Source: Acephala macrosclerotiorum
Lineage: Eukaryota; Ascomycota; Leotiomycetes; Helotiales; Mollisiaceae
Reading direction: 5' to 3'
Length of the DNA: 64,000 nucleotides
Assembly: GCA_014904845.1 (NCBI GenBank)
Contig: MU119455.1
Span: forward strand, 16,361-80,360
Of this stretch, positions 9,799-20,769 are shown piece after piece. The notes under the pieces are model-generated. The model saw only the letters and a program-made list of their open reading frames with translations. It was not told where the DNA came from and did not search any database. The number at the start of each line of letters is the position of its first letter. Positions within the stretch are counted from its first letter, which is position 1. The translations under genes and the position numbers were made by a program.

Positions 9799-12303
9799 TC
9801 AGCGATGGCCAGTCAATTGAGACAGCTCTACAACCATAGTCTGTGGCTGTGGTCCATGGATCGGCCACGTCTTCATTCCTGACTTGCGCAGCACAAGATC
9901 TCTAGGTAGGGTCGTATGCATGCTCTCCTTCATCTTTGTTTTCTCGTCTGCGAAGGTCACCACAGAATTGCGTTTTGAGTTTGTCTTCGAGTTTGTCTTC
10001 GAGTTTGTCTTCGGCAGCGGCAATGTTCCAGGGTCCGTGTTTGCACGCTCTGGTTCAGGTTTCTGCTTTCGAGGCACGGGTGTCAACAAGTAGTCCTCAT
10101 CAGTCTGCGCCCTTGTCAAGTGCTGATCGAGTTTGTGGAAGAGCCAGCTGGCTGGGTAGCGGGCTGAAGATTCCACGACTAGCAGCCCGTTCATTGTCAG
10201 GTCCAGCAGGTCATGGATGAGAGCAGAGCATCTGTCATGCCCGTGAAGTTCAGTTGCCCATTCGACAACTTGCTCTCGAACGGTAGCTTTCTGGCCTTCT
10301 GCGCCGGTGACAATGGTGAAGAAGTTATCATCATTGATGCTATTGGTCGTTGCTTGACGTCCACGAAACTCGGAAAACCCCTCAATCTCCCCAGATCCTT
10401 TCAACAACCAGGTGATGAATTCAAGGTACAAGCAGCCCAGACTCCACATGTCATATGCTCTGGATACTGGGAGACGAAGCTTGCACTCGGGGGGCTCGTA
10501 TGTTGGCGAAGAGAACACAGACTCAGGAGGGACACGCGATCGGGAATCTCTCCCATGAAAGCGCCCCAGCCCGAAATCAGCGATCTGCAGGATGCCCATA
10601 GGATTCTCCGTCTCGGAAGAGTGTGCAAACCAGAGGACGTTTTCAGGCTTGATGTCCCCATGTCGACCATACCATTCCTCGCCTTTCTGCACACTCAAGT
10701 TGGCGTCGTTAAGGACTCTGATGTTTCCAGGTCCGGAAATAGATAGAGGCTGTGTGACCTTATATGTGTGAACGCGCAAGAGACCATTGGCAATCCCGGT
10801 CATTTGTTGCAACGACCATAGAACAGTTTGTCTGTCGAAGGCTGGAGCTGGGCGGTCCTCCCAGTACTGCCGTAGGTTCGCGTTGGCCAGTGGGAACATC
10901 AAGTGGTATTTTCCGTCGTACTTGTATGTCGCTAGCAGTTTTATGAGATGTGGATGGTTTTTCATGCCCATAGCGGTCAAGATGGTCCTCTCCTTTTCAA
11001 ATTCGTCCTTGTCATCGGAATACAGCCGTTTCACAGCTACGAGTGGCTCGTCGTCCTGAAACGTATTGCGTTAGCATCTTGTTTTGGCAGAAGGGGTTGG
11101 GTGGGCGTACCAAACATCCTGACGACTCCCAGAAGTTATGGTGGGCGGGATGGATCTTGACGGGGAAGACTTCACTGTATCCCGCTTGCTGCTTCTTGCC
11201 CCCTTTTCCTTTCGATCCTTCAAAATGGACGAATGGCAGAATTGTCTTCTCGTCGAGTTGGTAGAGATCCTTATTCAGTTTGAAAACCGGGGAATTCATC
11301 CACCATTGGTGTAGATCGAACTTCTTGAGATGCTTGTTTTCCCAATGGTCGAACGTTTCGATGGTGTCCCCATCCCTACGAGAAAGCACGACTCTATTCT
11401 CGACGGTTGTTTTCACAAATGGTAGGTCATCATCCGTGATCCCTTCGGCCAGCAGTCCTCCTATTTCCGCGCCTTTCTTGATATAAGCTAGCGTGGCATA
11501 AAGTTTTCTGGCGCGGGCGCAAACAATATTCGCATAATTCTCAGCGTCGATGTCGCTGATGTGCTGATTGCGCGCCTGGAGATCTCTGACGACATTGGGG
11601 ACCGTGATGAATTTCTCTTGTACACTCTTTGGGATCAGGTAACAATGGTGGTGCTTAGGGCATTCGAGCCCGGCCTCCTCAAGCTGGTCTTTCAACCAGT
11701 GTCCCCTAGTCGAGGATCCCTTACTGCCTGCTTGACTTCGGAGGGAGGTTTGTGAAGTCTGCGAGTTGTCTCTGGACAGTGTTGGCGTCTTCAAGGAACC
11801 GACGGATGGAGATCGAGGTATCGCTGCCACATTCTCCTCCGTCAACAATGTTGCCTGCCGCACCTCGATTCTAGGTAAGCCGTTCGTGCTTGGTCGCTCT
11901 TCGACGAATGGTCGCTTGTCTGCTGATGATTGGCCTTGGTTGGGAGGCTCTTCAGTAGCTGCTGGCGTAGCTTCAGGCTCTTCGGTCAGAGGCTCCTCAA
12001 TGCGATCTGCTGTGTGGCCCAACGTCACCAACTCAGCTCCTCCGGCTTCCTTAACAGTACCCGTATGTACCTCATCGTATGTCGGGGTCGCCGGTGCTTG
12101 AGTCGAGATCTGCTGCACCGCAGGTCAGAAGTACTCTTGAACTTCGCGTCGCGACGCGCATTACTTACGTTTGACTGCGGGAATGCAATTGCTGGGTCTA
12201 GGTTTGCTGCAGCGCTTAGCTTCGGTTCTTGTTTCTGCGATCGCCGAGCGCTCTTCTGGGATCTGGGGAACAAAATCTTGAAGCAATTCAATATCGACGG
12301 CAT
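9799..12303 (-). CDS. Ser/Thr protein kinase with long N-terminal region
   Basis: Three exons: 12303-12169, 12112-11111 and 11055-9799. Introns (56 and 55 nt, TTCTGAC and GCTAAC branch sites) are phase 0; 797 residues. N-terminal 380 residues: low-complexity Pro/Thr/Glu part, then a conserved-looking block (GHWLKDQLEEAGLECPKH onward). Kinase domain from about 380: VAVK lysine 388, HGDIKPEN loop (D513), DFG (539), YEPPE and DMWSLG. All catalytic residues are present, so it is probably active. The C-terminal tail has a KTNS tandem repeat. Odd point: the frame upstream of exon 1 that looks most protein-like (ATG 12346; LSTEAQKVLR, ELLQDFVPQIPEERSA) is out of phase with the frame that splices correctly, so the true N-terminus is uncertain. 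Similar kinases are numerous in Leotiomycetes and their substrates are unknown. Confidence 0.82.
9977..10012. repeat. three perfect 12-bp tandem repeats inside the kinase gene
   Basis: GAGTTTGTCTTC occurs three times head to tail. On the coding strand it encodes the KTNSKTNSKTNSKRNS stretch of the kinase tail. The unit is a multiple of three, so copy-number changes keep the frame. Confidence 0.9.
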
Positions 12304-12903
12304 TGCGAAGCACTTTTTGCGCCTCAGTACTCAGGGCAAGTGGCAAGTACTAGGGGCCATTGGATATATAACGAGACCAGTGCAACGAGGAGGACAAAGG
12401 AGGGGAGCGGTCTCAGCAGTCTCGGTGTCCCAAATCAGCAGCACACCATCGCGAAGGAGGCTGGAATGAGATTGCAGCCGCAAGACTCGCAGAGGGCTGT
12501 CTCGTTGGCACAGCCTCTCCACCACTCCGGGCGCATAATCCCATTTTGTCAGCAGCAGCAAATTTGGTGCATGGGAAGGGCGGAAGCAGGCACAAGTGAT
12601 GGAGACCGCCCCCAATGGAACACTTCGTGGAGCTGTAAGCGCGGAATTGAGCGTTGCAATTGGTGATGCCAGCGGAAGGGTTGAGATTTGGTGTGGGTGA
12701 TCAGTGATCACTGGTGCTGTACTCGTTCGGGGCTTCCAACTCAGGCTGTTTCCCACTAGAAAGCATGCCGACCAAAAGCCTGAGCAACTGCCTGGCTTGC
12801 TTTTCTTGTCCGCCCTTTTCACGTTCATATGCGATAAATTTCTAGTTACAAGCTGGGCGTGCGATGGATGAAGAATTGAAGATGTACCATACTCAATTGA
12901 ATG
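12304..12903. other. intergenic, kinase promoter side
   Basis: Contains the alternative kinase start at 12346 discussed above, then mixed short ORFs with no domain. The kinase promoter and the 3' flank of the CorA-like gene must lie here. Confidence 0.45.
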
Positions 12904-14789
12904 TTATCCTGATTTTACAGTAGTTGCTTGCGAGGACCAGGTCGATGCTGGAGACCCAGCGAGTAGTGCTGGTGGAAACGTGGGGCTTCGAGCAAAGCCC
13001 AGGCCGCTTTCCAGGTCGTTCTTCTTGGACCTTTTCTTCGAGGACACCATAGAACGGAAGCTGTGCTGCCTTTGCAATGTCACAATACCAGGTTGCAGAG
13101 GATCTGGTGTTGGTTTGACTTCAGTGAAGAATACCCAAGTCCACCACAAACCAATTGTTATCGCTGTTAGAGGAATAGCAATGACTGCCAGAAGCCAGAC
13201 GTTTGTTGCCAGATGAAGATGGCCGTCTTGTTGGGTCTGGACGAATTGGGTCGAGAAGAAATTTGCAACGATTGTGAACGGAAGATATATCAGTGTTATG
13301 ACCGTCAGAATTTTGACAGCAGCGGCGTCCTTCGTGCTTTTCTCCTGCGAGAGAGTTAGCTTGGATACCTCCAATTCATCATTGAGTACTCACAGCTAGA
13401 TGGCTCATAGACTTGCTTTCCATTTGGGTCTCGTAGCTTAGCTTTTTCAACGATACTGCTTCTTCGTAGCTCAAGAGATCCGACAGCTGAAGGTGTTTAG
13501 TTTGATACTTTTCGTTCTCCTGCTGGTTTCAGACTTACCAATCTCGCAGTTGATGTGGCCATATCATTCAATGTTTTCGATCGCTCAATCAACATCTTTA
13601 CCTCTCGTTGGTACTCCCTGAATTCAGAAACTAATCCTTCGTTCCGGGACTCAGAATCGCAAAGTAGTTCTTTGATAGCGTCCAGCATTCCAGGAAGAAT
13701 AACTTGAAGATCCAGGACCTGGTCCTCGAGGGTCTTCAATACTTGACGGTCATCGAAATTGATCACGAAATCGGTCAAAGGGGACAAATTTTCTTCGTGA
13801 TCTCCAACCGTTGCGCAGACAATACGATCCGACTTTTTCGGACTATTGTTAGTGATCAATTCAATGTTGCGGCGATTCAGTCAACTTACTTGCTCTTTCA
13901 GTCTTGACTCCAAGTATGCCATGTAATCCATCCACCCTCTCATGCTATCAGCTATTAGGATCCGATGTACGTCCCATGCATTCATGACCATTGCATTATC
14001 TGAAGTGACTGTGTCCAAATATTGGGCGAGCTGCCACTCGACGTTCTCAGAGGGCGCAACAAGAAGTATTGTAGACCCTGACTGAACCTTGCTGGCTAGG
14101 TCTTCTTCGGAGATACCAGACTGGTAGTAAACGGCTGTCTGACGAATTGACCATGGGCCTAAATCATCTTCGTCTTCCCGTCCATGGAGCTCCACTCGTC
14201 GAAGTATATAAGCGCATTCTAATTTGTGTAAGCAAAGCCGCCGTGAGAAATGTACCACGATAGTCCCACATACCATTCATCACCCCAGTCCTCCGTCGTG
14301 AGAAATGGGGAAATTGGAAGTTGTTTTCTCCGCTCTTCCGACCGAATGTAAACATGTGCTTCCAGAATGGAGGCATCACATTATAGGTGTTCATGAAACC
14401 CTGGAAGACATCACGAGAAATGTTCAATGTCGTCCATGAATGATCTTGCCGAATCGTGAAGATTTGATCCGTGTCGCAATTTTCCTGGGCACCGTATCAT
14501 TAGCAATCGTTTTCTTAACGTTTTCGCCAGATGAAGTTGAATGAGTAGGGATAGTTACAGATCTGAGCATTCTTTCCCGCGCATCCTTGACCTGGGCCAA
14601 ATCACGCACATCGGCGTTCTTCACGACCACATTCCTCTCGCTATCGTCTTTCGTCCCAATCTTTCGCTTGAAGACTCGAGTTACTTGCAATCCAGCACGA
14701 TCCGGCTTCGCCTTGAAGAGATTATGAGCCTTCTCATTGATTTTCTTTTCTAGACTTCGCAAGTCATCGAAGTGATGCATTGGCGTCAT
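12904..14789 (-). CDS. CorA-like Mg2+ transporter-fold membrane protein
   Basis: Six exons: 14789-14559, 14484-14274, 14218-13890, 13832-13539, 13486-13394 and 13344-12904. Introns are 49-74 nt and all junctions are in phase; 532 residues. The soluble N-terminal part ends in a long helix (LKKLSYETQMESKSMSHLA then EKSTKDAAAVKILTVITL), followed by two membrane helices near the C-terminus, the layout of fungal CorA-like proteins. The first helix ends VANFFSTQF where true CorA channels have the GMN selectivity signature, so Mg2+ transport should not be assumed. Many fungal homologues share this loss and have unknown roles. One acceptor (AAAAAG at 13833) is atypical but is the only one that keeps the frame and lies a normal distance from its branch site. 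The tail is basic and Ser-rich. Confidence 0.85.
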
Positions 14790-15497
14790 CTTAATTCCTG
14801 GTCAGAAAAGCTTGTTCATTAATTACTTCCCTCAAATTCACAACACTCATCGACGCCGCTCTCTTGTTCTCACGATCTTCTCAATTGAAAAAGCGCGAGG
14901 TGCGGTTATCGTTGTCCGACCCCCAGTCGATTTGTGGTGAGACATTCATTGCCGTGATTGGACGCTGCAAGAATCAGCCTCGCAGCACTGCCTCATGCAA
15001 GAGCAAATGGTTGCAGCCCAATCCGGGATTCAGGAGCGAATGGCTTGCATGTTGCCCAGACCGATTATTTGGGGGCAAAAGTCTTTCGGTGGGCGGTTTT
15101 CGAGACATTTTGAAGTCTTTGATGGTTTCGATTTTGGGTCGTGGGCTTTCGTTCGTACACTCCACCGCGGGAACTCGATCACGGGACAAACGGTTGGGAG
15201 GATGGGTTTCAGTAATTCGTCTTGGGTCACGCCAAAGACTGTTCTCTATTTTGCAAGGATCTAGCCCAGGTTTACTGAGGAACTCAAGTACCAATTCTAG
15301 CCTTCAGTATTCATCAAATGTCATCTTGTAGAGATTTATATTCTGATATGGGAAATGCAGGAGACTCCGCCTCAACCAGTACACCAAGTAAATGCCCACT
15401 GATTTCCTTTTACGCCATCTTATCAAAAGACGCGGTTCGTGATGTCGTTACGCTCGCTCATGTCCAACGCCGAAGTACGTCTATATAAAGTACATGG
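14790..15497. other. intergenic, 5' flank of the CorA-like gene
   Basis: ORFs of 155 codons (plus) and 106 codons (minus) overlap completely; neither shows a domain. A short minus-strand segment near 14880-14945 (DWGSDNDNRTSRFF in one frame) looks protein-like but could not be spliced in frame to the CorA-like gene. Confidence 0.4.
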
Positions 15498-15875
15498 TCA
15501 TCGCCGCCTGATTGCACGACAGTCCTCTATCTGGTCCTGAGGAAGGTTAGCGATGAACGACATTTGCATTGATATGGCCCCTTACCTCGGTGAGATTGCT
15601 GTTTGTTCGTACAAGTGGGTATATTCTGTATCTGTTGAGTCGAAGCTGTCACTCGTTCGTCAGGACAAGAAGAAAGTAAAGGGTTAAAGGACTCTCACCT
15701 CAACCCGGAAATTATTCTTCCCCTCTTCGGAAGTGCCGTAGACATCCTTCAGAAGTCGCATAAGCTTCTTCTGATCCAGAAACTGGCCGTCGATGATCTG
15801 AGGATCTGGACTGTGTGTTGAATGCGAATGCGACGACATGGTCTCGCACATGATGATTTGTGGGGAAAAGGGCAA
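15498..15875 (-). CDS. small three-exon gene A, unknown function
   Basis: Exons 15875-15699, 15645-15586 and 15536-15498. Introns of 53 and 49 nt (GTGAGA...GACAG, GTAAGG...CTCAG) are phase 0. The product is 91 residues from ATG 15875, or 79 from ATG 15839 (MSSHSHSTH), which may be the better start. Visible: a hydrophilic His/Ser head, then DQKKLMRLLKDVYG (amphipathic helix), FRVE at the first junction, RLNRYRIYPLVR (beta-like, basic), and NLTE at the second junction followed by DQIEDCRAIRRR at the end. No signal peptide or membrane helix. No family recognised. Gene B, 570 bases upstream on the same strand, has the same exon layout and matching junction sequences, which argues strongly that both are real. 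Confidence 0.68.
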
Positions 15876-16444
15876 TGGGGCGTGAAAGGTACAGTAAGTA
15901 GTTGATGGTTGCCTGAAAGCAAGTGGAAACCGTGTGAATGATATCTGCTGTTACGTGTGAAGCGTAGAATTCGTAGACGTGGCAAATATGGGGAAAACTC
16001 GTAAGAATGGATTGCTGATCGATATAAGATTATCCCTCCGAAACAGCCAGCTCCTTCAGTATGTATATTTCGGGGTGCCTGACAGCCCATAGGTGCTCCC
16101 TTGGACTGGAACACGGCCTCGTCCGTACTCGAGTGCAACGTCCCACATTAAGATAGGGAAGGTCATTGCCCCACGAGGTGCACTTTACAGCTCGGCGGGG
16201 CCTGACCCACAACTTCAAGAAAGAACGCTCAAGCCAATTAAACGACGCACAGACATTGCCTCTCCGGCGAACACAAAATGTGTCGCTTGAAAAATGCAAG
16301 GCATTATTGCAGCAGGGCTTGCAAGGCAGATTTTTGATCTCAGGTGGTCCAAAATGTCGGGTGATGGCGTAGACTGAGATCCCGAATGATGCACAGCCAC
16401 GATGACCACACTTCCGTTCCCGTGTAACCCTTGACAGAACTCTG
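15876..16444. other. spacer between small genes A and B
   Basis: ORFs on both strands overlap without domain or splice support. This must hold the promoter of gene A and the 3' end of gene B. Confidence 0.45.
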
Positions 16445-16756
16445 CTACTGACGACAAGAATCAATTTCTTCCTGAGTCACGATGGTAATGTCAGTAAAAA
16501 TTCATCGAAGAGTCGTTCGGGGAGCAAGAAGTTTGAACAAACCTCAGTCAATAATCTCGGTGCAGAAACGATGACTTTCCCTCGTCGAGTCTAGAGCCAA
16601 CAGAACGTTAGTCAACCTTCGAAAAACGCCTCGGCTCTCCTACAACGCGGTAAGAGTAAGACTTACAATGACTTTGAATTGCCCAGGGAAGAGCCTGCCC
16701 AATAAATCCTCGAGCCTGGCCAGGTTGTATCGTAGGTTGATAATTTGTTGCTGCAT
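16445..16756 (-). CDS. small three-exon gene B, apparent paralogue of gene A
   Basis: Exons 16756-16667, 16590-16543 and 16471-16445. Introns of 76 and 71 nt (GTAAGT...CTCTAG, GTTTGT...ACTCAG) are phase 0; 54 residues from ATG 16756. Visible: INLRYNLARLEDLLGRLFPG (amphipathic helix), FKVI at junction 1, RRGKVIVSAPR, LLTE at junction 2, then EEIDSCRQ and stop. Compare gene A: FRVE at junction 1, NLTE at junction 2, then DQIEDCR. Both have the helix-strand-junction-acidic-Cys-Arg order and identical intron phases. An upstream exon is possible: just upstream is an ORF from 16935 with an Arg/Ser-rich amphipathic start like a mitochondrial presequence (MRSISTASFLLR), but no good donor was found to connect it. 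Confidence 0.6.
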
Positions 16757-18219
16757 GGCTTTTGCTTGTGATTTGAGTGTTTCTTTCTGATCAGATTTCT
16801 AAGGTTGAAATGGAAGTGAGAGAGCCTTTCAAGTCGAGAAATGATCGAGGAGGCATGAGCGTGTCCTCTGGTGACTCGAAGAAGGAATGAGGCTGTCGAG
16901 ATGGATCGCATTGCTGCCTGAATGAAAATTTGCATGTGGTAAGGTGGTGAAATGGTGAGATGAGCCCGTCACCGCCTGGCAGAACCGCTCAGGGGAGTCG
17001 ATCACGTGCAGGCATTGCCTTCTCCTGTTTTCACTGCTAGACTGAGATGTGTGAAGGACGCTCTATGAGAGCGACTTAGTCCGCAGCTTAACTTCTAATG
17101 TGTTTGGTGTTGCGGCAAAGTCGCTACCCTGATGTGCTCATCCACATTTGCAAGTCAGCCTTGAGTTCAGGAGCATGACGCACGGTGACGTGGTATCAAG
17201 TGGAGCTTTGCATCCATCCAGTTCTTTGATAGCCCTGTCAGATTCTGTATCTCGTGCCAAGGCCCCTATTGCCTTTAAGCAGTGCTTCATGGCATACCGG
17301 AGGTACAGTTTGGTTCCCTGTCTCATGCAACAACTCAAATGCAACTGGTACTCAGTGGGCATAGCGACAGCCATGTTAGCGGTAGACAATAGTTGTAGGT
17401 CTCGTGCCAGAAACCAGGTGTCGGAACCGACAATTTTTCAGTTCTCCCGCAGTTTTCTCATGTTCAAGTGCATCATTCTGTCAAGTCATGGCTTTCATCG
17501 GTTTACATTCGTCTTTTACACTCCTTCCTGAGGTTTGCATGCAAACCGATTTGCTTTTCTATGCATTTCAGTTCTATCCTCTATATCTTGAGAAATTTTA
17601 TGAATCCCGTTACTATCTATGCTTATCGTAACATATGCATCCTAAGCATCAATGCTCTCAATGCTAAAGCTGAAAATCACCAACTCTTACAATGCCCCCT
17701 ACTCTATACGCGGTTGATCATTACGGCAACTTCTTTCCTCTAATTTACTTGATATTGTACGAACTGTTCCTTCTTAGAGCAGTCCCTCTAGTGGGGGACA
17801 GAACTTTCTCGCTGATCCCAAGTCCACCTCAGATCACGTGTGCTCTTGAAGATCGACTTCGCTTTTCCAATTCACCTCTTATATGTGTTTAACTCGCATA
17901 ATACGAAGCTAGCGGGAACAAATTTCCTGGAGATGTACTGTTATATCATTGTCGCGCGCTTTTAATGCTTTGATATCCCTGCATCGCTTTTTGCATAACC
18001 ACTCCGCACACACCACTCTCTAAGAGGGCTTACTTCGAACAATCCCGAGGCTATTATAATAGAGATCTCGCTTCCCAGGCGTTTCGGCAACCAGAAATCG
18101 ACCTGGACATTTTCGCAGAGCCTAACTCCAACTGCCATTGCTTGTTGAGAGCATACATCGGTCTTGGGCGTCTTGATCGATACACTTTCGGCATCCAGAA
18201 CCGGGCAGGATTATTCACA
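16757..18219. other. intergenic
   Basis: Contains the possible extra 5' exon of gene B (to 16935) and short ORFs at 17138-17531 on both strands without support. Nothing else recognised before the first gene of the three-gene array. Confidence 0.45.
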
Positions 18220-18835
18220 ATGTTCCACCGGTAATGCCTCACATATTCATATTATTTTCCCCCGGCTAATGGAATATAGCATATTGAACGAACGCGCCGA
18301 ACGCGCCCGCCCTTTCCGACCTCAAGTAATCCATTACCAAGTGCTCCAGGGCTTCTCCTACGACCTAGTCAGCGAGAATGACTTCGACGTGAAGAGAAAC
18401 CAGAGCTCAGATGACGCACGAGCTTCGACTTTCACCGTGAGCAAGTTGCACGACAGAATGACTGTAACGAAGAAGAATTCAGCGCCCCACCAACGCACCT
18501 CCACGTATGATGTCTCAAAGAGACCTTCCGGATACACCGTTGTCCCTCAAAGCATCCCCAATACCACCTTCTTCATCACTCACGGCGTGATGGGGCATAG
18601 CGTGTCCAAGATCTCAGGTGGGCCCCTTCTACAACATGACCCCAATGACTCCTCGAGAATGATGGCAGCCGTCGACGCTTTTGATATTGGTATCTTCATG
18701 ACGGAATTGAACGCTGAGAACGAGTGGGATGCCTTGCTAGATCTACCGACTGGGCTTTCTCTTAGAGTGTCAGGCTACCTCCCACCTCACATCGAAAATC
18801 AGATTACTGCTCGCAGACTTGCGAACGCACCTTGA
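18220..18835 (+). CDS. array paralogue 1, unknown function
   Basis: Exon 1 is 18220-18230 (11 nt: M, F, H and two bases of R). A 49-nt intron (GTAATG...AATATAG) leads to exon 2, 18280-18835; 188 residues. Conserved blocks shared with the next two genes: YQVLQGFSYDLVSENDF, FTVSKL, TVTKKN, TYDV, GHSVSKIS, DAFDIGIFMTEL, EWDALL, and a C-terminal IENQITARRLANAP. The alternating hydrophobic pattern suggests a mainly beta protein with a helical, acidic C-terminal segment. No signal peptide, membrane helix or catalytic motif seen. The F.I...GN..TV.K order faintly recalls LURP-one/Tubby-C-like beta barrels, but I would not name it so. Same strand as genes 2 and 3, spaced about 1.25 kb. Confidence 0.8.
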
Positions 18836-20118
18836 CTTGCCGAGTTTTGATACATTGTGGTATTGAACTTTGAAGAATGAAATTGTGTGTAGATCTTAGT
18901 ATGATCATGAATATGGAGGCAGCAATTCGGTAGGATATTTGATCTTTGGGACTGATTTTCTTGTTTGGTATCACGATGGAGCACCAGTCTTTTCTCGGGT
19001 TGGTTAACCAGAGCACGGAGATGAACTTGTATTGCATGCGCGTCGTTATTGGCGGTAGAGCCCAGAAGAGACTTAACAATAGCCATAGAAACGCTTCTCA
19101 TCTGTGGATACAATGTGAAACTGCCTGTGTAGACAGGCTTCAGGTAACCGCCAAGCACTTTCCGCATTCGTCTAGCATCCGGAGAAAGGGGCTGATCTAA
19201 ATTCTGTGTTAACAGCAGCGCGTTGACACAAATCCGACGAACAACAGTTTACGTTTGGGTTAGGCGTCATTCGAAAGTTGAGGAGAAGCCAAGCCTTAGC
19301 GTCATCGGGGGCTTTTTCGTCGCGCGGCGACCGGCTCAGAGTACTGCAAGTGTGTCAATCCTAGGATGACGTTGTGTCTAGCTGCATCCCATCATAAAAA
19401 GACCCATGTAGTGGCGAGTATGCACGCTTCTAGCTCTCGACTCTGTGAGTAAGGGATAGTTGGGGATTGTGTCGCTAATCTTCACTGGAGCGAATGTTTA
19501 CCTTCACACAAAGGAATACCTTATTTTCTTCGAGTATCAAGCTCCCAATTCCAAAGACCATCTCTCGACTCAAATCTACCCAGATATCAAGGATTCATTG
19601 GGTCAATCATACCGCCTACAACCAGGATAATTTCTGGTGTCTGCATAAGCATCTCGCTGAGTGGCTGTTATTGAACTCACGTGGTTTTGGTTGTCGAACT
19701 CGGATCAAGTCACTTCAAAATCACTTTCAACTTTACCCCAAGGCTAATTCACCTGAGATTCCTTTATAGGCGCTTCTTTAGCTCGATCTCGAGCGGAACG
19801 AGCGCGGATTCTTGCACATATCCTTGTTCCCAATCTTTTAGTTCAGCATCATCCTCTTCCACACAACTACCTCCTAGACCTTCGACACCAACTCCTTCTC
19901 CTGTATCAACGCTTCCTCTTTCTCCACACCAACCTTGCTTCCTTGCTAGCTGTCCAAACCTCTGCTATCTCTCTCGCCGATTGCGTAATCCGACAGGTCG
20001 GAAAGCGTCAACGCCGCAATACGAACGGTCACCAGGTTACCAGATTCCCGAGGTTTCGCTCTCGCTCACACTACGCGCCTGAGTCTCGACATACAGAAAT
20101 CAATTAGGTCTAGAAAAG
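18836..20118. other. spacer between array paralogues 1 and 2
   Basis: 1,283 bases. It contains a Ser/Pro/Thr-rich ORF (19681-20082) that ends just before gene 2 and is probably leader sequence rather than protein. No fourth copy of the family is detectable. Confidence 0.45.
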
Positions 20119-20769
20119 ATGTTGCAGAGGTAATGCGCGTCCAAAAATGCCTCTTCAATGCCGAAGCCGATCATCTTTCTGACAATGCCAAGCATTATTC
20201 ATAGAAGCGTTCCTCGTGCCCGTGGAAACAAGGGGATGGAGACGATCTACCGTGTCGAGCAATCATTCTCCTATGATGCAATCAGTGAGAGCGATTACCT
20301 AGTCAGAGCAAACGAGGATGCTACACGCATATCCGACTTCCGCATTATCAGAGGAGCTGGAAATGCTTGCACGGTCACCAAGCGCAACCTCGCAGACCAC
20401 CAAACCACCGTCACCTTCGATGTCAGAGAGAAGCAATCGGTTTTCATGCTCACTCGCAAGAGTCCTCTCGGCTCCACGGAAGGTACTCAATACTTTGTCT
20501 CGAAGACTTCTTTCGGTTTCAACGTCTCCAAGATCGTTGAGAACTGTGGCGAGCTTGAAAAAATGATTGAGGTTGCTGCTGATCAAGAGTGCTTGGATGC
20601 CTTCGATGTTGGTATCCTTATGTGTGAATTGGATGTTGAAGATGAGTGGGACTCACTTCCTACATCGCCTCTCAGATCTACTGTTCCCTCGGCTGGAACC
20701 CTTCCTGCTGATATGGAAGCTGCCATTGCCGCACGTCGTCGTGTAAATGCTCGTCGTATGCTTTTCTAG
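20119..20769 (+). CDS. array paralogue 2, unknown function
   Basis: Exon 1 is 20119-20129 (11 nt: M, L, Q and two bases of S). A 63-nt intron (GTAATG...GCCAAG, TCTGACA branch) leads to exon 2, 20193-20769; 195 residues. Shared blocks: YRVEQSFSYDAISESDY, FRIIRGAGNACTVTKR, TTVTFDV, SKTSFGFNVSKI, DAFDVGILMCELDVE, EWDSLP and MEAAIAARRRVNARR. The acceptor is CAAG rather than YAG, but frame and family alignment (SIIHRS after the junction against RILNER and RILGKR in the paralogues) support it. An ORF starting at the ATG inside the intron (ATGCCAAG) could give an alternative product with a different N-terminus. The conserved position of the 11-nt exon in all three genes makes the spliced model preferable. 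Confidence 0.8.

Noticed and set aside
10213..10746. 177-codon plus-strand ORF
   Set aside because: Antisense to the kinase catalytic domain.
14864..15331. 155-codon plus and 106-codon minus ORFs
   Set aside because: Mutually antisense, no domain; could not be spliced in frame to the CorA-like gene.
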